A stretch of 11,130 nucleotides of DNA from assembly GCA_029260675.1 (NCBI GenBank), contig JAJDCV010000128.1, positions 1 through 11,130 of the forward strand. The letters are read 5' to 3'. Positions 1 through 6,818 of the stretch are shown piece by piece (the stretch's first letter is position 1; every line of letters starts with the position of its first letter). The notes under the pieces were generated by a model, which saw nothing but the letters and a program-made list of their open reading frames with translations, was not told the origin of the DNA and did not search any database. The stretch is from Phycisphaeraceae bacterium. Its GTDB lineage: Bacteria > Planctomycetota > Phycisphaerae > Phycisphaerales > Phycisphaeraceae. The position numbers and the translations under genes were made by a program.

Positions 1-246
1 ACCATGCTGCGGAAGATGGAGGAGCGGGGAATCGTGACCCACCGCCCCGATGGCAGGCAGTTCATCTACCGCGCTCTGATCGCTGAATCTGATGTCCGAG
101 ACGGCATGGTCGGCGAGCTTGTGAAACGTATGTTCAGCGGCGACAGCACTGCGCTGGTCAGCCATCTGATCGAAGCCGGGGAGATCGACGCCGATGAATT
201 GAAAGACCTCCGGGTACGCCTTGCCAAGAAGAGGGGTAAGCCATGA
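1..246 (+). CDS. BlaI/MecI/CopY-family transcriptional repressor, 3' part
   Basis: Open from the first base of the window, so this is the C-terminal part (about 81 residues) of a gene that begins upstream. The visible start TMLRKMEERGIV followed by a basic, aromatic segment (THRPDGRQFIY) matches the recognition helix/wing end of the BlaI/MecI winged helix. The rest (VGELVKRMFSGDSTALVSHLIE) matches the helical dimerisation domain of the family. These proteins repress their own operon as dimers and are inactivated when a partner M56 membrane peptidase triggers their cleavage. The next gene is such a peptidase and overlaps this one by ATGA at 243-246, indicating translational coupling. The full family length is about 120-130 residues, so roughly 40-50 are missing. 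The in-window ATG at 4 is internal, not a start. The operator would lie outside the window, so the ligand cannot be inferred from it. Confidence 0.9.
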   Translation, partial: TMLRKMEERGIVTHRPDGRQFIYRALIAESDVRDGMVGELVKRMFSGDSTALVSHLIEAGEIDADELKDLRVRLAKKRGKP

Positions 247-1514
247 TGGGCTGGCTCCTGGCGTTCCTGGTACATAGCACCCTGTGGCTCGGCCTCACCT
301 GGCTGTGGACCATGATGCGCCCACACATGGGCACGCGGGTACGGGAAACAATCTGGTACACGGCGATCGCCGCGAGCTTCATCACCTCCACCGCGCACGC
401 CTTGGTTGCATCGGATTCGGCGATCTGGCAGGTGCCTCTGCCCGCCGCCCTGGTTTCGGCTCAAGAGTCCGGGCACACCAAGCAGGAAGAGGCCGCCGTT
501 TCAGGTTCGCTTAGCCCGGAGCATGGAGGTGCCGAGCACCGCAGCCCGCAAGTGTCAGAGGCGGACGCGGGCTACTGGCCAGCGGGATCGGCCGGATCAT
601 CGATGGGCTGGCGAGGCGCCGCGGGTTGGGCCTGGCTTTTCATCGTCGGCGTGCTGATGGTGTGCTACTTTGGAAGGCTCCATGCCCTGCGACGACGGCT
701 GGAGCCGCACGAGCTGGTGAGTGACTTGCGCGCTGGACGTGCGCTTACCCAACTCAGCCGACAAGCTAATATCGGCAGGGCGCCGCTGCTGACATTGAGT
801 GACCATCTGGGTTCTCCGATCGCGATCGGATCGGGAGGCAAGGCCGAGGTCTGCGTCCCGGCACGCGCTCTAGATGAATTGGATGACGAGCAGCTGCGAG
901 CGATGCTTGCACATGAAGTCGCCCACCACATGCGCCGTGACCCACAGCGGCTGGGTGTGATGCATATGCTCAAGGCGGTCTTCTTCTTCCAGCCGCTTCT
1001 GCGTGTGGCTCAGAGGCAGCTCTCATCAGCCGCGGAGCAGCAGTGCGATGACTGGGCGGCAAGTCAGGTGGATGACCGTCTTACGATGGCGAGTTGCCTG
1101 GCCGAGGTCGCGGCATGGGTGCTGCCGATTGACCGCAGGCTCCCTGTCCCCTGCATGGCAAGGGGGCGGTCGCAGCTTCGCATCCGTGTCGATCGCTTGT
1201 TGCAGGAGCAAGGCATGCTTGAAGCACCCCGGTGGGGCCGGCGTGTGATAGGTTCCGCGGCCATGGTCGTGCTGGCCTGCGGGTTGGCGCCTGCCGTGGC
1301 ACCGGCCGGTGTCAATCCGGGTGAAAAGCACGACCAGACACACCGGGCTGAACCCGAGCATCTAGATGACGTGCAAGAGCACGCTTCCCGGTATACGAAT
1401 TACGAACAAGACGGCCGGCTGCACGTTGAATCGGCCGACGAACATAGCGAATCAACAGGGGCGCCCCCGGGCGAGCACCGAACGGAGCAACAACACGGAC
1501 GCGGTCATCGTTGA
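243..1514 (+). CDS. M56-family (BlaR1/MecR1-like) membrane metallopeptidase without sensor domain
   Basis: 423 residues. Hydrophobic segments lie near 3-24, 36-58, 123-145 and 334-355, giving the four-helix layout of BlaR1. The cytoplasmic segment between helices 3 and 4 carries the zinc motif HEVAH (H224, E225, H228) and downstream E265-QQCDDWAA, which resembles the E..CD(x)WA signature of M56 peptidases. In this family an external signal activates the peptidase and leads to loss of the partner repressor; here that partner would be the overlapping BlaI-type gene. After the fourth helix there is only a hydrophilic tail of about 68 residues (356-423). It holds nine His and many Glu/Asp, and replaces the roughly 250-residue penicillin-binding sensor domain of true BlaR1. 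The loop at 59-122 is also hydrophilic and presumably extracytoplasmic. Beta-lactam sensing is therefore not supported. The family call is firm; the signal is unknown. Confidence 0.88.
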   Translation: MMGWLLAFLVHSTLWLGLTWLWTMMRPHMGTRVRETIWYTAIAASFITSTAHALVASDSAIWQVPLPAALVSAQESGHTKQEEAAVSGSLSPEHGGAEHRSPQVSEADAGYWPAGSAGSSMGWRGAAGWAWLFIVGVLMVCYFGRLHALRRRLEPHELVSDLRAGRALTQLSRQANIGRAPLLTLSDHLGSPIAIGSGGKAEVCVPARALDELDDEQLRAMLAHEVAHHMRRDPQRLGVMHMLKAVFFFQPLLRVAQRQLSSAAEQQCDDWAASQVDDRLTMASCLAEVAAWVLPIDRRLPVPCMARGRSQLRIRVDRLLQEQGMLEAPRWGRRVIGSAAMVVLACGLAPAVAPAGVNPGEKHDQTHRAEPEHLDDVQEHASRYTNYEQDGRLHVESADEHSESTGAPPGEHRTEQQHGRGHR

Positions 1515-1574
1515 TCGCGGCCATTGGTACGACGTATCAGTTGTTTACATCCTAATTTTTGAAAGGAAGCCATC

Positions 1575-2399
1575 ATGAAGAAGCTGACCGCTATCACTGC
1601 GCTGATCGTGCTTAGCGTTGCCGTTGTGGGCATCACCGCCGGCACACAAGAGGTACGTGCCGAGAATGATAATGCCGTGTCCACCCGGGCCGGTGACATC
1701 GAGATATTGCATGAACTGATCCGTGAATCCCGGTCGGATCTTAAAACGTTGCAGGTGTTGGCCAACAGTGTTGAGAAGAAACGGAACCGTGGCAGCCGTG
1801 AGCGAGGCGAAAGCCATGAGGGCCGCGAAGGCCGTGGCGAACACGCCGAGGGACGCGAAGGCCGTAGAGAACATGCCGAAGGCCGCGAGCGAGGCGAAGG
1901 CCATGAGGGTCGTGAAGGTCGTGAAGGACGCGGCGAGTCAGGCGAAGGCGGCGACGAGGAAGGCGGCACACGGATGGGCATCGACGCCACGTGGGACAAC
2001 ACGAGAAACGGCGCCCACATGGTCATCGCCTATGACGCCTCGAGCCAGTCATTCAAAGGCGTGGTCGAAAACACCACGCAAAAAACACTGGAAGACGTGC
2101 GCGTCGAGGTCCACCTCTCCAACGGCACCGAGTTGGGCCCCACCAAGCGGACCGACCTGGAGCCTGGGCATAAGATTGATGTAGAGCTGTCCGCCGCGGG
2201 CGAGCGGTTCAGCTGGTGGACGACCCACCCCGAGAGCGGCAGCGAAGAGGGCCACGGCCCGGGCCACGAAGGCTCAGAGGGTGAAGCGGATTCTGGGAAC
2301 CGCCCGACAGACCCCGAGCTTCGGCCGTTGTACAACGAGCTGATGCTGCTTCGCAACGAGATCAAGAACATCCGAAAGAGCTTCGGGCTCCGCGGGTAA
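1575..2399 (+). CDS. Secreted charged-repeat protein with FxLYD-like domain
   Basis: 274 residues, starting with a typical Sec signal peptide (MKKLTAITAL, hydrophobic to about residue 20, possible cleavage near TAG/VRA). The start is supported by AAAGGAAG five bases before the ATG. Residues 41-70 look like an amphipathic helix. Residues 72-130 are a low-complexity Glu/Gly/Arg/His tract with recognisable repeats. Residues 135-217 form a domain with the pattern FKGVVENTTQKTLEDVRVEV, then LSNGTELGP and LEPGHKIDVEL. This resembles FxLYD/DUF3426-type beta-sandwich domains of secreted proteins. A second acidic, His-containing linker (220-245) precedes a C-terminal helix (246-272). The gene begins 60 bp after the M56 peptidase gene on the same strand, so it is likely co-transcribed and is the candidate output of the repressor/peptidase pair. 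No enzymatic motif is seen. Function is unknown; an envelope-binding or metal-binding role is speculative. Confidence 0.8.
   Translation: MKKLTAITALIVLSVAVVGITAGTQEVRAENDNAVSTRAGDIEILHELIRESRSDLKTLQVLANSVEKKRNRGSRERGESHEGREGRGEHAEGREGRREHAEGRERGEGHEGREGREGRGESGEGGDEEGGTRMGIDATWDNTRNGAHMVIAYDASSQSFKGVVENTTQKTLEDVRVEVHLSNGTELGPTKRTDLEPGHKIDVELSAAGERFSWWTTHPESGSEEGHGPGHEGSEGEADSGNRPTDPELRPLYNELMLLRNEIKNIRKSFGLRG
1786..1956 (+). repeat. In-frame degenerate coding repeat (EGRE-type)
   Basis: Within the secreted protein gene the sequence is built from GAAGGC/GAGGGC CGY GA(A/G) units. At protein level two decamers of the form EGREGRxEHA lie back to back (residues 82-91 and 92-101). A longer unit, RERGE(S/G)HEGREGR, occurs at 75-87 and again at 104-116, indicating tandem duplication with divergence. 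The tract is translated in the same frame throughout, without stops or frameshifts. Confidence 0.75.
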
Positions 2400-2451
2400 T
2401 GAAGCCACGGGAGACTCACCCGGATAGCATCGATTTTTTGACAAATAGCAG

Positions 2452-2493
2452 GGCCTGCGTCGTGCCTGGATGTGTACGGCGCAGGCCTCTTTT
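2452..2493 (+). terminator. Rho-independent terminator
   Basis: GGCCTGCGTCGT (2452-2463) pairs with ACGGCGCAGGCC (2476-2487) through 12 positions with one G-U wobble. The loop is 12 nt and TCTTTT follows. It lies 52 bp after the secreted protein gene, so it most likely ends the BlaI-M56-secreted protein transcript. The convergent phosphatase gene ends at 2506, so the same hairpin would also form at the 3' end of that transcript, although no clear U-run follows in that direction. Confidence 0.8.
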
Positions 2494-2505
2494 CATTGAC
2501 AACGT

Positions 2506-3870
2506 CTAAGCCTCAATCTTCATCACCACCAGCGTCTGGTCGTCCTGAGGTTTTGTGCCGGCCTCGTGTTTGCGGACGTGAGTCATCACGGTATCCGCGG
2601 CACACTCGGCCTCACCGCTGCATTCGACCAGGGCGCGGATGATGCCCTCGGTGCCGAAGAACGCCCCGTCGGGGGCACGGGTTTCGGGGATGCCGTCGGT
2701 GTAGAGGGTGAGTGTCTGCCCGGGATCGAGGATAATCGAGGCGTCTTCGTAGGTTTCTTCGGGCATGATGCCCAGGGGTAAACCGCCGACGGCGTCAAGC
2801 TCTACGATGTCTATCTGCACAGCCCCATCGACATGGCCATTGCCCGCTGCGCTCTGGGGCTTGCGCCACAGCGGCGGCGGGTGGCCTGCGCGGGAATAGG
2901 TGAGCTTGCGGGTCGCGGGGTCGTATAGCGCGTGGAACGCGGTGACGAAGGTGTCGTAGATGCGTTTGGCGCAGAGGTGCTTGTTGAGATAGTCAAACAC
3001 CTGCCCGGTGGTATCGGGGGTGATGGGGTAGGAGGCGAGCATGGATTCGACCATGGCCATGACGACCGCGGCGGCCGGGCCGTGGCCCGAGACGTCACCG
3101 ATGAGGATCGCCCAACGCCCGTCGGGCTGCTTGATGGTGTGGCTGAGCCCGGTGCCCAATGGATGGAAAGAATACAGGTCGCCCCCGGCCTGGTCGTAGG
3201 TCTGGTACTTCGCGGCGATCGAGACGCCGGGGATGTCGGGGAGTTTTTCCGGGAGCAGCGCCTGCTGGATGTTGGCGATTTTTTCGACCTCGTCCTTGAC
3301 CCGCTGATGGACCTCGCGGAGTTTCTTGGCGGTCTGCACGTGGCGGACGGTCCCGCCGACCAGGTTCGAACGCAGCAGCACGTCCTCCAATTCTTTCTCG
3401 GTATGCACGGACGGGTCGGTGCTGAGGCTGATCGCCCAGTTGAGTACCTTCCCCCCGTCGAACAGTGGTGTGGCGGTCAGCGAACGGTACGCCGCGATGC
3501 TGTCACCCAGCACCGGGTCGTCTTTGACATCAAGGTCCTGCACGACCACCGGCTTGCCGCCACGGACGATGCGTCCGAGCAGGCCGTCGGTATGGACCGG
3601 CAGGTCACCCGACGGTGCCCAGAGGCTGTCACGGTCTTCCCTGGTGATTTGCCCGAGTACCAGTTGTCGTGTGAGGCGGTACTCGCCTGGCTCAAGCCCC
3701 CGACAAGACAGCGAGATGTAGCCGGACGACCCGGCGAGTTTCGCCCAGCCCTCGCCGAATGCGTGCAACACCTCGGAGGGGTCGGTGGCCTTGCTGAGGT
3801 TCGAGACCAGGTCCAGCAGGACCGGCAGGCGTTTGTTGTCGGGGAATTCTTGGTAACGCATCTGAGCCAT
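2506..3870 (-). CDS. GAF domain + SpoIIE/RsbU-type serine phosphatase
   Basis: 454 residues. Residues about 13-170 form a GAF-like sensory domain (FGEGWAKLAGSSGYISL ... KPVVVQDLDVKDDPV ... LTATPLF). A helical linker (about 180-205, KLREVHQRVKDEVEKIANIQQ) leads into QQALLPEKLPDIPG, the typical entry to PP2C-type SpoIIE/RsbU domains. Metal-binding motifs are present: AGGDLY (D231), GDVSGHG (D259), YTDGIPE (D392) and PQDDQT (D443/D444), so the enzyme should be active. Such proteins dephosphorylate anti-sigma-factor antagonists (STAS proteins) in partner-switching pathways, but no STAS, kinase or sigma gene is in the window. Start choice: the ATG at 3870 has AGGA only one base upstream. The ATG at 3861 (Met4) has the same AGGA ten bases upstream and may be the true start. 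The gene lies 73 bp downstream of the HIT gene on the same strand, probably in one operon. Confidence 0.92.
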   Translation of the reverse strand: MAQMRYQEFPDNKRLPVLLDLVSNLSKATDPSEVLHAFGEGWAKLAGSSGYISLSCRGLEPGEYRLTRQLVLGQITREDRDSLWAPSGDLPVHTDGLLGRIVRGGKPVVVQDLDVKDDPVLGDSIAAYRSLTATPLFDGGKVLNWAISLSTDPSVHTEKELEDVLLRSNLVGGTVRHVQTAKKLREVHQRVKDEVEKIANIQQALLPEKLPDIPGVSIAAKYQTYDQAGGDLYSFHPLGTGLSHTIKQPDGRWAILIGDVSGHGPAAAVVMAMVESMLASYPITPDTTGQVFDYLNKHLCAKRIYDTFVTAFHALYDPATRKLTYSRAGHPPPLWRKPQSAAGNGHVDGAVQIDIVELDAVGGLPLGIMPEETYEDASIILDPGQTLTLYTDGIPETRAPDGAFFGTEGIIRALVECSGEAECAADTVMTHVRKHEAGTKPQDDQTLVVMKIEA

Positions 3871-3943
3871 ATCCTATGCCGGGTCGGCGTTTCCTGGAAA
3901 GCACACAAAGGCACGCGTGCGCGCCTCATCGCGACGTCTTCGC

Positions 3944-4486
3944 TTACGCCTCTGGTGGATTGGCCGTCAGCGCGGCTTTGAGCATCGCGAAGCTCTCTTC
4001 CAACGCCTGGGGGATGACGCGGACCTGGCCGATGGTATGCATGAAATTGACGTCGCCGTTCCACCGTGGGACGACGTGCATGTGTGCGTGGCCGGGCAGG
4101 CCCGCGCCGGCGCAACGGCCCAGGTTCATGCCGATATTGAACCCCTGGGGATTCATTGTTTTGCGTAACAGCTGTACGCCCAGCTCGCTCAGTTCCATCA
4201 GGCCGGCGCGTTGGACCGCGCTTAAGTCGCTGATGTCGCCGACGTGGTCGAGAGGTGCGGCGAGCATGTGGCCGTTGGTGTAGGGGTAGCGGTTGAGCAT
4301 CAGGACGCCGCGCTCGTCGCGTTTAAGAACCAGCAGCCGGTCCAGCTCGACGCCGGCCTTGAGTTCACTCGCGGCGTCGCAGAGGAAGCACCCTTCAGGG
4401 GAGCCGTCCTTGGCCGGTGTGTCCCCGCCGTCCAGCCCACTGATATACGCCATCCGCCAGGGTGCCCACAGTCGTTTTGGTGCCAT
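3944..4486 (-). CDS. HIT-family nucleotide hydrolase/phosphorylase (Ap4A phosphorylase-like)
   Basis: 180 residues from the chosen ATG at 4486. The N-terminal KRLWAPWRMAYI, the pair CFLC (C33, C36), the motif GHAHMHVVPRW (His triad H133, H135, H137) and the following NGDVNFM are the signature of the HIT subgroup that includes mycobacterial Rv2613c, a diadenosine tetraphosphate phosphorylase. H135 would be the catalytic nucleophile of the triad, and CxxC probably contributes to a zinc site. The open frame continues upstream to 4630, but the added 48 residues are not HIT-like, while RLWAPWRM is the usual start of this subgroup. No strong Shine-Dalgarno is seen before 4486. The substrate is inferred from the family: dinucleoside polyphosphates such as Ap4A, in the cytoplasm. 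It is followed by the GAF-SpoIIE phosphatase gene, which suggests a shared stress or nucleotide-signalling context without proving it. Confidence 0.88.
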   Translation of the reverse strand: MAPKRLWAPWRMAYISGLDGGDTPAKDGSPEGCFLCDAASELKAGVELDRLLVLKRDERGVLMLNRYPYTNGHMLAAPLDHVGDISDLSAVQRAGLMELSELGVQLLRKTMNPQGFNIGMNLGRCAGAGLPGHAHMHVVPRWNGDVNFMHTIGQVRVIPQALEESFAMLKAALTANPPEA

Positions 4487-4680
4487 AACGAACAAGGTAA
4501 CGCCACTTCGGGCCGAGACCAAGCACCCCGGGGACCGTGGAAACGCGGAATCGGCATGAAAATATGCCTGCAAGGTGGAAATAGGCTGTAAAACTCGCTC
4601 CGGGTGATTTAACATGGGGTGGGCGGACAATCAGCCCTTGGGCGGTCGACACACTTCTTTGGTTTGAGGGATACAACATC
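4487..4680. promoter_or_regulatory. Divergent intergenic region with small inverted repeat
   Basis: These 194 bp separate the start of the HIT gene (- strand) from the start of the secreted protease (+ strand), so promoters for both must lie here or in the flanking codons. No convincing -35/-10 pair was found in either direction. A small inverted repeat, GGCAT-gaaaat-ATGCC (4553-4568), sits near the middle and could be an operator, but it is short. The protease has a good ribosome binding site, GAGGGA, nine to ten bases before its ATG. Confidence 0.4.
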
Positions 4681-6261
4681 ATGACTATCAATAGGGCGGG
4701 ATGGACAAGCAGCGGGTGTGGTTGGGATGCGCGGCGACGGTGCGCCCAGGCCCTCTTTGGCACGGTTGTGTTGGCGCTGATGAGCACGCCGGTGTTGGCG
4801 CTTCAAACCGTGTCTTTGAGCTTCGATACGATCTCGCTGGCGGACCCGTTGGACGCGCACGTCTACACGCCGGCGGAGCGGGCCGCGATCAAGGAACAGC
4901 TGGAGATGATTTATCTAAGTGACCCGCTGGACCCGTTCGGCGGGCCGTTCGGGATCAAGTTCGAGATCTTCGACCCGCTGTTCCCACCGGTGCCTTTCAC
5001 CACGTCGCTCGTCAAGTTCAACAACGGGTTCATGGGCGGCGCCGCGGAGAAGCTGGACTTTAGAAACACCGACGACAACGACGACGTGGACATCAACGCG
5101 CTGGGCCTGCTCAAGGCGTTCGAGGGGACGGCCAAAGCCGGGGGCGGGACGTGGACGCTCCCGGAGCTGACCAGCAGCGAAGCGGTCGCGATGGCCAGCG
5201 CCAATCTCGCGGCTCATGAGATGGGGCACGCGCTGGGCCTGCGTCACCACGACTCGTTCGGGCCGATCGGCTCGGGGATCGCGGTGTCGGGCTCGTCTTA
5301 CTTCCCAACCTATACGGGACCTAGTGCGACCAACGCATCGTTCCATGTGATGGGTCTGGCTTCGACGGTCGCGCTGAACGCAGACACTTTGCTGACCCCC
5401 AGTTGGCTCAGCGAACGATCGGCGATGAAGCTCGCGTTTAATGAGTACGCCTTCAAAGACCCGGAACTAGGGATCGATCATATGTTCCCGGGGGAAGCGC
5501 AGGACGTGCCGCTGACCCCGATCATGGTTCCCAACACACAACTGGGCCCGCCCGACCTGTATTTCCCCGACCCGCTGGACCTGACGCCGGTCACGAGCTT
5601 CCCGGGTGCTGCCGGCGCGATCATCGGTGCATCGCTGGACATGCCGTTCGAGGACGACTACTACGCCTTCGATGCGCCCGCCGGGATGATCGTCACGATC
5701 GAGGTGATCTCGAAAGTCATCTCAGATACCGACCCGACACGCCTGCCCGACCCGGTGGACATGCAGGTTGAGCTGGTCGATTCGACACTCACGCCGGTGC
5801 CTTACCCCAGCACGTCGCCTTTCACTATTAACGACGACCAGTTCGAGGGCACCGACAGTATCTTGATCGATGTCGTTATTCCCACCAGCGGTACCTATTT
5901 CATCGAAGTCACCGGGTCCAGCAAGATCGGAGCGGATGTAACCGGCAGCTACGAGCTCTATGTCATGGGCTTCCTTCCGTTCCCCACACCGTTCCTTGCA
6001 GGCGATCTTAACGCCGATGGGTTCGTCGGGATTCTCGACTTGAACATTGTGCTGGGCGCCTGGAACGACACCGTGACGGCCGGCTCCCTGATCGACGGCG
6101 ACCCCAACGGCGACGGTTTCGTCGGGATCGCGGACCTGAACATCGTGCTGGGTAACTGGAACGCGGGTGATCCGCCGTTGGAAAGTGCAAACATCCCCGA
6201 GCCTGCGACGTTGGCGCTGCTGGGCCTGGGTGGGGTGGCTTGTGTGATACGAAGACGTTGA
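4681..6261 (+). CDS. Secreted metzincin-type metalloprotease with PPC-like, dockerin-like and PEP-CTERM regions
   Basis: 526 residues; start supported by GAGGGA upstream. A signal peptide spans about 1-40 (basic WDARRR, then ALFGTVVLALMSTPVLA). Residues 41-260 hold the peptidase region with HEMGHALGLRH (H179, E180, H183, G186, H189), a full HExxHxxGxxH metzincin zinc site. VMG at 223-225 is a plausible Met-turn 35 residues later. Residues about 305-430 resemble a bacterial pre-peptidase C-terminal (PPC) beta-sandwich (DDYYAFDAPAGMIVTIEV ... GTYFIEVTGSS). Residues 441-462 and 473-494 are paired dockerin-like calcium loops, GDLNADGFVG and GDPNGDGFVG, each followed by a DLNIVLG(A/N)WN helix. The C-terminus IPEPATLALLGLGG...RRR is a PEP-CTERM sorting signal, predicting processing by an exosortase-type enzyme. 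It is expected to act outside the cell or at the surface; the substrate is unknown. It is convergent with the next gene, with a 3-bp gap. Confidence 0.88.
   Translation: MTINRAGWTSSGCGWDARRRCAQALFGTVVLALMSTPVLALQTVSLSFDTISLADPLDAHVYTPAERAAIKEQLEMIYLSDPLDPFGGPFGIKFEIFDPLFPPVPFTTSLVKFNNGFMGGAAEKLDFRNTDDNDDVDINALGLLKAFEGTAKAGGGTWTLPELTSSEAVAMASANLAAHEMGHALGLRHHDSFGPIGSGIAVSGSSYFPTYTGPSATNASFHVMGLASTVALNADTLLTPSWLSERSAMKLAFNEYAFKDPELGIDHMFPGEAQDVPLTPIMVPNTQLGPPDLYFPDPLDLTPVTSFPGAAGAIIGASLDMPFEDDYYAFDAPAGMIVTIEVISKVISDTDPTRLPDPVDMQVELVDSTLTPVPYPSTSPFTINDDQFEGTDSILIDVVIPTSGTYFIEVTGSSKIGADVTGSYELYVMGFLPFPTPFLAGDLNADGFVGILDLNIVLGAWNDTVTAGSLIDGDPNGDGFVGIADLNIVLGNWNAGDPPLESANIPEPATLALLGLGGVACVIRRR
5995..6162 (+). 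repeat. Paired dockerin-like calcium-loop repeat (coding)
   Basis: Two copies of the pattern GD.N.DGFVGI.DLNIVLG.WN occur inside the protease gene, encoded about 96 bp apart. Asp/Asn spacing fits EF-hand-like calcium loops of type I dockerins. In planctomycete secreted proteins this pair usually sits just before the PEP-CTERM signal, as it does here. It is unlikely to mean a cellulosome, since no cohesin or glycoside hydrolase is nearby. Confidence 0.75.
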
Positions 6262-6264
6262 GTC

Positions 6265-6795
6265 TTAGGGCGTGAACAGTCCGGTTTCGTGATTCAATAG
6301 CCAGGCCTTGGCGTCGAGTCCGCCCGCGAACCCGGTGAGTTTGCCGGTGCTACCGATCACCCGGTGACAGGGGACGATGATCCCAAGCGGGTTCTGCCCG
6401 TTGGCGGCGCCCACGGCTCGGCAGGCCTTGGGATCGCCGAGTCGGCGTGCCTGTTCACCGTACGTGATCGTTTCGCCGTAGGGTATTTTTCGCAGTTCCA
6501 ACCAAGCACGCTGTTGAAATGGCGTACCGTGTGGATTCAATTTCAGTTTGAATTGTTTGAGGTCGCCAGCGAAGTAGGCTTCCAGCTGCCCCACCGCGTC
6601 CCGGAGCAACCCGATGTCATCCACGGCGTTTGCATCGGGGGTGACAGTTCGCGAAGGCGAATCCACCTGCACCCGCGACAGGCCGTGCTCATCCCCAGAC
6701 AATAGGATCCGCCCGATGGGGCTGTCCACCCAGGTGTAACGTACCACCGTGTTAATCGTCGCGGATGATTCCACCTCGGCTGTTTGACTCGTCAT
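6265..6795 (-). CDS. ogt: Methylated-DNA--protein-cysteine S-methyltransferase (Ogt/AGT family)
   Basis: 176 residues. The C-terminal half carries FQQRAWLELRKIPYGETITY (the DNA-binding start), the arginine-containing ACRAVGAANGQNP helix, the active-site motif IVPCHRVI (acceptor Cys143) and GKLTGFAGGLDAKAWLLNHE. This is the full signature of O6-alkylguanine-DNA alkyltransferases. The enzyme transfers the alkyl group from O6-alkylguanine in DNA to its own cysteine, in a single-use reaction. Residues 1-90 form the shorter N-terminal domain; no Ada-type zinc domain is present, so this is an Ogt-like stand-alone repair protein. A GGTGAGGGA stretch lies upstream of the ATG at 6795. It begins 23 bp after a DinB-family gene and is probably the last gene of the thiC transcription unit. 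Confidence 0.95.
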   Translation of the reverse strand: MTSQTAEVESSATINTVVRYTWVDSPIGRILLSGDEHGLSRVQVDSPSRTVTPDANAVDDIGLLRDAVGQLEAYFAGDLKQFKLKLNPHGTPFQQRAWLELRKIPYGETITYGEQARRLGDPKACRAVGAANGQNPLGIIVPCHRVIGSTGKLTGFAGGLDAKAWLLNHETGLFTP

Positions 6796-6818
6796 TGCAG
6801 TCCCTCACCTTGTCCTGA

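Noticed and set aside
1528..1536. TACgacGTA dyad between the M56 and secreted protein genes as a BlaI operator
   Set aside because: Arms of only three bases and not the TACA...TGTA form; too weak to call.
1505..2026. 173-codon Ser/Pro/Arg-rich frame on the - strand
   Set aside because: It is the antisense reading of the EGRE repeat tract, and its apparent repeats are a by-product of the sense repeat.
2932..3981. 349-codon open frame on the + strand
   Set aside because: It is the complement of the phosphatase gene, whose motifs are clear on the - strand; it also runs into the HIT gene.
4487..4630. 48-residue N-terminal extension of the HIT protein
   Set aside because: The family start RLWAPWRM follows the internal ATG at 4486, and the extension has no recognisable features.
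5995..6162. Cellulosome dockerin
   Set aside because: The loops are dockerin-like, but no cohesin or glycoside hydrolase is nearby, and such pairs commonly precede PEP-CTERM in planctomycete proteins.
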